A stretch of 5,140 nucleotides of DNA from Chitinophagaceae bacterium (GTDB lineage: Bacteria; Bacteroidota; Bacteroidia; Chitinophagales; Chitinophagaceae), in the NCBI GenBank assembly GCA_020846105.1, contig JADLEN010000325.1, forward strand, positions 1-5,140, written 5' to 3'. This document shows, piece after piece, positions 1 through 4,689 of this stretch. The notes below the pieces were generated by a model. That model was not told the origin of the DNA. It made no database searches and saw nothing but the letters and a program-made list of their open reading frames with translations. Positions within the stretch are counted from its first letter, which is position 1; every line of letters starts with the position of its first letter. The position numbers and the translations under genes are program-made.

Positions 1-264
1 AAAAGATATATTATCGTAAACCCCTTTGCGCTCGTGCACTACACTATCATTTCGGGTTAGTGCCATTACCTCGCCCATCTTAATTACTTCTTTGAGTATC
101 TCTTGAAACAATGGTTTGAGCAAGGTGGCTCCATCGCTAATAGCTACTAGCTGCGCTTCGCTTACATTCATTTCTTGAGCGGCATTTCTGATACGCAATT
201 TGGGGTTTGCCGACTTCAGGCTCTCGTATTGTTCTTTCAAACTTATTGCAATTGTGTTTGACAT
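1..264 (-). CDS. hmuS: HmuS-type hemin-degrading/haem-handling factor, N-terminal part (partial)
   Basis: This is the first 88 codons of a cytoplasmic haem-handling protein of the HemS/HmuS/ChuS family; the rest lies beyond the left edge. The protein begins MSNTIAISLKEQYESL and carries family hallmarks: LRIRNAAQEMNVSEAQLVA at about residues 24-42, then MGEVMALTRND and VVHERKGVYDN at about 66-85. Known family members are about 340-350 residues long, built from two similar halves, and take haem from the HmuUV importer for storage, transfer or ring opening. The haem-ligating His of the family lies in the missing part, so activity cannot be judged here. The ATG at 264 follows the hmuV stop by 13 bp of almost pure A on the coding strand. 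There is no Shine-Dalgarno motif, as usual in Bacteroidota, so it is most likely co-transcribed with hmuV. Identity is fairly secure; whether it degrades or only carries haem is open. Confidence 0.88.
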   Translation of the reverse strand, partial: MSNTIAISLKEQYESLKSANPKLRIRNAAQEMNVSEAQLVAISDGATLLKPLFQEILKEVIKMGEVMALTRNDSVVHERKGVYDNISF

Positions 265-277
265 TTTTTTTGATTTT

Positions 278-1093
278 TTAATTGTTGATTAATTCGTTGT
301 TGTTAATGTTATTGGCGAAGGGTATGACCATTGGATGGCTACCCGATGGTGGATAAAAAATAGTTAATGGCAGGTCATACACATCACTTAGCGACTCATT
401 TGTCATTACAGTGCTTACAGCACCAAAGCCTTTCATAGCTCCATTTTTTAGTAAGATTATTTTGTCGGCATATTGCAGTGCAAGATTCAAATCGTGCAAA
501 ACAGCTACTACACAATTTCCTTCTTGTGCAAATTCTTTTGCCACATTAAGAGCACTATGTTGGTGACGGATATCTAGATTGTTGCTAGGCTCATCCATAA
601 AGAGATATCGAGGCTCTGCATTCTTTTTGCCACTTATTTGCGCTAGCACTCGTGCCAAATGAACACGCTGTTGTTCCCCACCAGAAAGGCTTAGATAATT
701 CCTGTCTTTTAATTTTTGAATACCCGTTTTTTCTAAAACACACGCTACAATGTTTTCATCTTCTAGCGTAGCTTTTGTTTTAAAATGCGGATATCGCCCC
801 ATCATCACTACTTCACAAACCGTAAAGGGCAGTTGCAATTGATTTTGTTGTTGCATTACTGCGGTGCATTTCGACAGCTCTTTTGAAGTCCAATAGCTTA
901 TTGGCAAATCATTGATAAAAACATTTCCTGAGTTCATTTTCAAAGCGCCAGTAATGATTTTGAGCAGGGTAGATTTCACTGCACCATTTGCTCCTAAAAT
1001 GGCCACCACTTCCCCTGCTTGCACATCAAAAGAAATGTTGGAAAGCGACAGATTTGGTGAAATTCGGAATTGTATATTTTGAACCCTAAGCAT
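278..1093 (-). CDS. hmuV: Hemin ABC transporter ATP-binding protein with atypical Walker A
   Basis: A 271-residue ABC ATPase that should power haem import through HmuU on the cytoplasmic face of the inner membrane. Visible elements in order are: Walker A GANGAVKS (34-41), Q-loop around Q81-Q82, signature LSGGEQ (136-141), Walker B YLFMDE (163-168), D-loop SNNLD (170-174) and switch His200 in VLHDLN. The Walker A is abnormal: Val39 (codon GTG at 979-977) stands where almost every P-loop ATPase has Gly directly before the catalytic Lys40. All other motifs are intact, so it does not otherwise look like a decaying gene. The frame is open 91 codons further upstream to 1366, but that stretch lies inside hmuU in another frame and does not resemble an ABC domain. 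The start at 1093 gives the normal family length (about 260-270) and forms a TAATG overlap with the hmuU stop, suggesting translational coupling. HmuV rather than FecE or BtuD is chosen from the neighbouring hmuT and hmuS. Confidence 0.93.
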   Translation of the reverse strand: MLRVQNIQFRISPNLSLSNISFDVQAGEVVAILGANGAVKSTLLKIITGALKMNSGNVFINDLPISYWTSKELSKCTAVMQQQNQLQLPFTVCEVVMMGRYPHFKTKATLEDENIVACVLEKTGIQKLKDRNYLSLSGGEQQRVHLARVLAQISGKKNAEPRYLFMDEPSNNLDIRHQHSALNVAKEFAQEGNCVVAVLHDLNLALQYADKIILLKNGAMKGFGAVSTVMTNESLSDVYDLPLTIFYPPSGSHPMVIPFANNINNNELINN

Positions 1094-2145
1094 TAAAAGT
1101 TTTTTTGAGTTTTCAATTCCTTGACCACCATATACAAAAAGAAAGGTGCGCCAATAAGTGAGGTTATTATACCAATAGGCAATTCTGAGGGAATGAATAA
1201 TGTGCGTGCTGCAAGGTCTGCCGAAACGAGTAGTAACGCCCCTAGTATGGGTGTCAACAGTAGCAAGTAACGATTGTCTGGCCCAATGCTCAATCGAATA
1301 ATATGAGGTACTACCAAGCCAACAAAACCTATAATACCAGCTACTGCAACTGATGCACCTACACAAAGTGCTGCAAGCAGTACTATTATTATTTTTACAC
1401 GCTCGGTGTTGGTGCCAAGGTGCGCAGCATTAGCCTCGCCAAGCGAAAAAGCATTGAGTGCTTTTGCAAAATGGGGCAACACAAAAACGGGCAATAGTGT
1501 AAACGGAAGAATTCCTAACACACTAGACCAAGTAGCACCACCTAGACTACCCAGCATCCAAAATGTAATACTGCGCAATTGCGCGTCATTTGCCGCATAG
1601 GTAAACAAGCCAGTACCTGCACCTGCCAACGAGTTGATGGCAATACCAGCCAAAAGCATTGTAGTTATTATGGTTTTGCCGCCCGACTGCGAAAGTCGAT
1701 ACACAAGTACAGCGGTAATGAGCGCGCCCAAAAAAGTCACAAATGACAAAGCGTATGTACCTGCAACACTAGTGATAATACCCACAGAGTTGATACCCAA
1801 AACAATAGCCGCAACTGCTGCAAACGAAGCACCAGAGGAAATGCCAATGAGGCTTGGGTCGGCTAAAGGATTGCGGAATAAGCCTTGCATAGCAGCGCCA
1901 GATATTGCAAGTGAAGAACCAATCAGAACAGCCAAGAGTACGCGTGGCAGCCTAATAGCTACCAACACGGACTCTTGAACATCTGAATATTGAATGCTTG
2001 TATTCATACTTGTTTTGCCAACCAATATTGCCATAATTTGTAGCGGTGAAATGGATACTGCACCCATCCCCATCCCCATCACCACACTCACTATGAGCAA
2101 GCAACTGATGGAAATAGTAATGGCTCTAATTTTTGTTGACTGCAT
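1093..2145 (-). CDS. hmuU: Hemin ABC transporter permease (FecCD family)
   Basis: A 350-residue inner-membrane permease of the FecCD/BtuC family, expected to act as a homodimer with two HmuV subunits. It is strongly hydrophobic, consistent with the family's ten membrane helices. Family motifs are plain: RLPRVLLAVLIG (65-76), MQGLFRNPLADPSLIGISSG (86-105), WMLGSLGGATW (196-206), GFVGLVVPHIIRL (273-285, the region around the ATPase-coupling helix) and ELPIGIITSLIGAPFFLY (321-338) near the C-terminus. The length matches the family (about 330-350). The start at 2145 gives a short basic leader (MQSTKIR) before the first helix and overlaps the end of hmuT by 20 bp; the TAA stop shares a base with the hmuV ATG. 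The tight packing shows an operon. Residues 23-28 are encoded by a short ATGGGG repeat. Substrate is inferred from HmuT and HmuS; siderophore and cobalamin permeases share the fold. Confidence 0.95.
   Translation of the reverse strand: MQSTKIRAITISISCLLIVSVVMGMGMGAVSISPLQIMAILVGKTSMNTSIQYSDVQESVLVAIRLPRVLLAVLIGSSLAISGAAMQGLFRNPLADPSLIGISSGASFAAVAAIVLGINSVGIITSVAGTYALSFVTFLGALITAVLVYRLSQSGGKTIITTMLLAGIAINSLAGAGTGLFTYAANDAQLRSITFWMLGSLGGATWSSVLGILPFTLLPVFVLPHFAKALNAFSLGEANAAHLGTNTERVKIIIVLLAALCVGASVAVAGIIGFVGLVVPHIIRLSIGPDNRYLLLLTPILGALLLVSADLAARTLFIPSELPIGIITSLIGAPFFLYMVVKELKTQKNF
2063..2079. repeat. Short hexamer repeat inside hmuU
   Basis: On the plus strand CCCCAT is repeated in tandem nearly three times over 17 bp. 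In hmuU it encodes Met-Gly-Met-Gly-Met-Gly at residues 23-28, in or just after the first membrane helix. The repeat keeps frame if it gains or loses a unit, so length change would alter the helix by two residues without breaking the gene. It is too short to show that this happens. Confidence 0.6.
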
Positions 2146-2986
2146 CTAATTTTTTTGATAAAGCAGCTATTGCCGCACCTACTCTTGGTCCAAAACCGGT
2201 TAAGAATTGACCATCCATTTCTATTACTTGTTTGTTTTTCCCCGCATTGGTCATTGCTACGCCAGGCACTTTTAGCAATCCATCTATACCACCAAGACTC
2301 TCTAATCCGCTATCGAACATCAATATCACGTCAGGATTGGCATCTAGCAAAGATTCTGGAGTTACAGGTTTGAAATCTTCAAAACCACTTACTGCATTTG
2401 TGCCACCAGCCAATGTGATGATAGCGTTCATTGAAGTGTTTTCTCCAGCAACCATCATTGTACCTGCGCCACGTGCGTAGATAAAAAGTACTTTTGGTTT
2501 TTTATCAAGCGGGCTTGCAGTTTTCAAGTCGGCATCTATCTGCCCGATAATGGCTTCAGCATTTTCAGACGCACCCAAACTATCTGCTATACTTTGTATC
2601 AAAGCCTTTGTACCTTCCACAGTAGTTTCTTGCTTCAAAAGAAGCACCTTAATATGGGCACTCTTTAACTGCTCCACAAGTTCAGGTTTTACTCCTTCTT
2701 CTACCCCTATTACTAATGTTGGGGCAAGTGCAATGATTGCCTCAGAAGACATACTTCTATTATGACCCACGCTGGGCAATTTTGCCATTGCTGCGGGGAA
2801 TGTGCTTGTTACATCTACGCCAACAATGTGGTCTTGCAAGCCCAGTGCACAAAGGGTTTCGGTGGTAGCGCCGCTTATCGAAACTATTTTTTCAGCTTTT
2901 TTCTCAGTTGGCTTTTCATCATTATTTCCGCAAGCACTTAGCACAAGCATTGTTGCTACAGAAAGTAATTTTATCGTTGATTTCAT
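2126..2986 (-). CDS. hmuT: Haem-binding periplasmic lipoprotein HmuT
   Basis: A 286-residue class III substrate-binding protein that should receive haem in the periplasm and pass it to HmuUV. It begins with a lipoprotein signal: MKST, a hydrophobic stretch and a lipobox LSAC with the lipidated Cys19. The mature part has the helical-backbone binding fold of BtuF/HmuT: KIVSISGATTETLCALGL (33-50), IVGVDVTSTFP (54-64), LPSVGHNRSMSSEAI (70-84), YARGAGTMMVAGENTSMNAI (170-189), LAGGTNAVSGF (192-202) and the C-terminal DGQFLTGFGPRVGAAI (258-273). These are typical of haem-specific rather than cobalamin or siderophore proteins. His75 lies where characterised haem proteins such as PhuT and ShuT have a Tyr ligand in a VGY motif. 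The gene follows the secreted HmuY-like gene after 91 bp and overlaps hmuU by 20 bp. The leader is A-rich without a Shine-Dalgarno. Length is normal. Confidence 0.93.
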   Translation of the reverse strand: MKSTIKLLSVATMLVLSACGNNDEKPTEKKAEKIVSISGATTETLCALGLQDHIVGVDVTSTFPAAMAKLPSVGHNRSMSSEAIIALAPTLVIGVEEGVKPELVEQLKSAHIKVLLLKQETTVEGTKALIQSIADSLGASENAEAIIGQIDADLKTASPLDKKPKVLFIYARGAGTMMVAGENTSMNAIITLAGGTNAVSGFEDFKPVTPESLLDANPDVILMFDSGLESLGGIDGLLKVPGVAMTNAGKNKQVIEMDGQFLTGFGPRVGAAIAALSKKLDAVNKN

Positions 2987-3077
2987 AAATTTTTATTGTT
3001 GATTTTAGTAAAACAATACTCAAGTTGTCAGAGCATCTTTGAGCATCGCAATTTGATTATTTTGCTAGCAATACAAA
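2987..3077 (-). other. Spacer between secreted protein gene and hmuT, with short repeats
   Basis: This 91 bp gap has no strong hairpin-plus-T terminator and no good match to the Bacteroidota promoter (TTTG, then TAnnTTTG), so read-through from the upstream gene into hmuT is plausible. It holds two small repeats. One is a 7 bp direct repeat GAGCATC (plus-strand sense) at 3031-3037 and 3041-3047, exactly 10 bp apart. The other is a perfect 10 bp palindrome TTGCTAGCAA at 3062-3071, six bases past the stop of the upstream gene. The palindrome is too tight to make a stable RNA hairpin, so a DNA-protein site is likelier if it does anything. Confidence 0.5.
3031..3047. repeat. 7 bp direct repeat at 10 bp spacing upstream of hmuT
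   Basis: GAGCATC occurs twice, at 3031-3037 and 3041-3047, one helical turn apart (GAGCATC-TTT-GAGCATC). It lies about 45-55 bp before the hmuT start. The spacing would place both copies on the same face of the helix, as for a tandem regulator site, but this is an inference and chance is possible at this length. Confidence 0.4.
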
Positions 3078-4343
3078 TTATTGAACAATCAATTTTTGTT
3101 GTTTCTTTTCGTCGTCGGCAACGATGCTGATAATGTAAGTTCCAGCGGAAAAATTATTATTGAAAGTGTACGCGTGCAAGCCTTTGTTGCTATCCAATGG
3201 TTGGGTCATTACTACACGTCCCATAAGGTCATATACCTGAACAATTGCATTGTTTACATTTTCTTCAAAATGATACACTATACTGATGTTCGTTCCATTT
3301 TGAGCAGGATTGGGCGAAAGTGTAAGTGTTGTATTTACTTTGGTTGAAGATGCTATTGAAGTGCCTGTCAATTGCTCTTTTGTAAAAATGGCACTTCCGT
3401 TGCCCGACACGCCACTAATCCAACCAGTAAAATTTAACTTCCAAATATCACCGTTGTTTCTACGAATAAAATAAACGTTAGAGTCTTTTATCACGCCACT
3501 TGTAGATTTCCAATTGTAGCCCAAGCCGTTAATATCGCTGCTAAATGATAATGCAGCAAACGCATTGTAGGTTGGCCTTGTAGCAGGGTCTACAACTGCT
3601 TTTGCTACCGCCAAAGTATCGTTTGCCAATACGCCAGTTACCGTATATCCTGCAATGCCCATTGAGGCATAGTCGCCAGTAGCATATTGCCCAAAAACCA
3701 AATCCCAGTCTTCGGTGGCTGGCTCACGGTCTATTGCGGTTTTGGTATCGAGACTAAAATAACCAAAATTTTTGCTGCTATAAGTACTCTTTGCAATACT
3801 AGATGTTGTAGAGTCCGTACCATCAATATTGGCATAGGTAAAGGTATATGTACTACTTGCCAACCGATCAATAATTAATTTTTTAAAAGCTCCTGCTTGT
3901 GTTTTGATGATATACACAGAATCGCCTGAAACGTAGTGTGTACCCATATCGTAAATACCCCAGCCCAAATCGAAGGCATCGGCAGGATTGGCATAACGAC
4001 CCAATGCGCCAGTCCATTCTGTTTCTGAATTATACTGAGGCTCCCAGGTGCTCAGGCCATTGGTATCTAATGTTGCCCAACCTGCTTTTGCAGCTTTGGG
4101 GTATACCCATATAGTACCGCCACCACTGTGGTTTGCCATTATGCTAGACCCCATACTTCCTGAGGTTCTAAACGCTAAGTCCCAATTGTTTTTGGCTTGG
4201 GTGGCCATCTCGTCGTGGGGCAAGCTATACCATATTTGGTTTGCATATCCAGGGCCCATAATAACGGTATCTGTAATTACAATCTGTGCTGTTGAATACA
4301 TTGCAGCACAGCTAAAGGCAGCTAGTAGAAATTGTTTTTTCAT
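3078..4343 (-). CDS. T9SS-secreted protein with two HmuY-like repeats, candidate haemophore
   Basis: A 421-residue secreted protein. It has an N-terminal signal peptide (MKKQFLLAAF..., probable cleavage between Ala19 and Gln20) and a C-terminal type A sorting domain from about residue 340: LSPNPAQNG (342-350), VYDLMGRVV (370-378), FSAGTYIISI (398-407) and a final KLIVQ. It should cross the outer membrane by the type IX system and be released or surface-anchored. The middle contains two related halves resembling the HmuY haem-binding family: WDLAF (54-58) with VYIIKTQAGAFKKLII (143-158), and WDLVF (213-217) with VYFIRRNNGDIWKLNF (290-305). HmuY of Porphyromonas gingivalis captures haem outside the cell. 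Candidate His ligands are H43, H72 and H136, all in the first half; the second half has none. The mature protein has no Cys. Its place directly ahead of hmuTUVS supports a haem role. The domain call is by recognition of motifs; a different outer-surface role remains possible. Confidence 0.8.
   Translation of the reverse strand: MKKQFLLAAFSCAAMYSTAQIVITDTVIMGPGYANQIWYSLPHDEMATQAKNNWDLAFRTSGSMGSSIMANHSGGGTIWVYPKAAKAGWATLDTNGLSTWEPQYNSETEWTGALGRYANPADAFDLGWGIYDMGTHYVSGDSVYIIKTQAGAFKKLIIDRLASSTYTFTYANIDGTDSTTSSIAKSTYSSKNFGYFSLDTKTAIDREPATEDWDLVFGQYATGDYASMGIAGYTVTGVLANDTLAVAKAVVDPATRPTYNAFAALSFSSDINGLGYNWKSTSGVIKDSNVYFIRRNNGDIWKLNFTGWISGVSGNGSAIFTKEQLTGTSIASSTKVNTTLTLSPNPAQNGTNISIVYHFEENVNNAIVQVYDLMGRVVMTQPLDSNKGLHAYTFNNNFSAGTYIISIVADDEKKQQKLIVQ
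3081..3326 (-). other. T9SS type A C-terminal sorting domain (part of the 3078-4343 gene)
   Basis: Residues about 340-421 of the secreted protein form a Por secretion tail: an SPNP motif at the start, a beta-rich core with YDLMGRVV, then the SAGTYIISI strand and a short basic segment before KLIVQ. This domain directs cargo to the type IX translocon and is normally removed on export. Its presence implies that the host has a T9SS encoded elsewhere. Confidence 0.9.
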
Positions 4344-4376
4344 TTTGCGTATATTTATAAAAAATCATTACACAAA

Positions 4377-4487
4377 TCAGAATGCTGCAACCCAATAGAT
4401 GATGTGCGACCCTGCAGAAAAAGCCCAGTGATAGCCTTCTTGCTCCCAGCCATTTCCGAGTTTTAACCACAGAAATCGACACACCAT
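4377..4487 (-). other. Doubtful 36-residue open frame ahead of the secreted protein gene
   Basis: A minus-strand ATG-to-TGA frame of 37 codons ends 33 bp before the start of the T9SS protein gene. The product would begin MVCRFLWLKLGNGW and end HIIYWVAAF, with four Trp and two His in 36 residues. It has no recognised domain and no start signal that could be told apart from background. It overlaps one arm of a spaced inverted repeat, so it may be a chance frame across a noncoding element. It is recorded because it lies in the leader of the haem unit, where short upstream frames can matter. Confidence 0.15.
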
Positions 4488-4573
4488 TTTCTTTGATGCT
4501 GGCTACCCCCTTTGTAGGGTTAGACCTGCATTACCGAAATGTTTTGATATTAAAATGTTGGGGGGAGCAAGAA
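4437..4573. repeat. Spaced 11 bp perfect inverted repeat (possible small element or long stem)
   Basis: TTCTTGCTCCC at 4437-4447 is the exact reverse complement of GGGAGCAAGAA at 4563-4573, with 115 bp between the arms. An 11 bp match is unlikely by chance within a spacer of this size. The span could be a miniature noncoding repeat with inverted ends or the base of a structured leader RNA. No flanking target-site duplication is visible, which argues against a recent insertion. Confidence 0.4.
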
Positions 4574-4620
4574 TTATTAAGAGTGCAAAAGACGCAATAA
4601 AAAAGCAGTGGGTGTTTTAC

Positions 4621-4653
4621 AATCGGGAAAATGAATTTTCTAAATCGGGAAAA
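4621..4653. repeat. Direct repeat at 22 bp period with embedded inverted repeat
   Basis: AATCGGGAAAA occurs at 4621-4631 and again at 4643-4653, a 22 bp period or about two helical turns. Between and partly overlapping them is the inverted repeat GAAAAT-GA-ATTTTC at 4627-4640. The block lies 37-69 bp before the pentapeptide gene start, a position suited to a regulator site. No specific regulator can be named. Confidence 0.45.
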
Positions 4654-4669
4654 ATTAGCAGTAATTTCG
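4636..4669 (+). promoter_or_regulatory. Weak candidate Bacteroidota promoter for the pentapeptide gene
   Basis: TAATTTCG at 4662-4669 differs from the Bacteroidota -7 consensus TAnnTTTG at one base. A T-rich TTTTC at 4636-4640, about 22 bp upstream, sits near where the -33 TTTG is expected but is imperfect. Transcription would begin around 4675, leaving a very short leader before the ATG at 4690. The match is weak and such motifs arise often in AT-rich DNA. Confidence 0.25.
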
Positions 4670-4689
4670 AAACCCTAAAACGCAACAAC

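Larger units (their letters stand above)
4344..4689. other. Divergent intergenic region with repeats, no firm gene
   Basis: This 346 bp spacer separates the leftward haem unit from the rightward pentapeptide gene, so it should carry both promoters. The 50 bp upstream of the secreted-protein gene are AT-rich (coding strand has TTTGTGTAATG then TATAAATATACG before the ATG), a loose promoter candidate without a clean TAnnTTTG. Inside lie an 11 bp inverted repeat (4437-4447 with 4563-4573), a direct repeat near 4621-4653 and a 36-codon minus-strand open frame (4377-4487). There is no tRNA, rRNA or recognisable riboswitch, and no convincing Fur box. Confidence 0.6.

Noticed and set aside
1094..1366. 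A 91-codon upstream extension of the hmuV frame
   Set aside because: It lies inside hmuU on the same strand in another frame, has a Cys/Trp/Tyr-rich composition unlike an ABC domain, and would make HmuV far longer than the family.
1406..1978. Plus-strand open frames of 64 and 114 codons
   Set aside because: They are antisense to the well-supported permease gene hmuU and show no domain or start signal of their own.
2155..3002. Several plus-strand open frames of 66-82 codons
   Set aside because: All are antisense to hmuT, whose family motifs run across the whole stretch.
4344..4390. A Fur box for the haem unit
   Set aside because: The AT-rich DNA before the secreted-protein start has fragments such as TAATGAT and TATAAAT but no 7-1-7 palindrome good enough to call.
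3081..4398. Plus-strand open frames of 63-116 codons opposite the T9SS protein
   Set aside because: They mirror a gene with a signal peptide, repeats and a sorting domain; none has coherent protein features.
4503..4520. A hairpin terminator at CTAC...GTAGGGT
   Set aside because: The stem is only about four base pairs and has no T-run after it, and no gene ends nearby on either strand.
4555..4689. An earlier ATG at 4555 for the pentapeptide gene, adding 45 residues
   Set aside because: The frame is open, but the added sequence has no repeats and overlaps the direct and inverted repeats that look regulatory; 4690 is the better start, though not proven.
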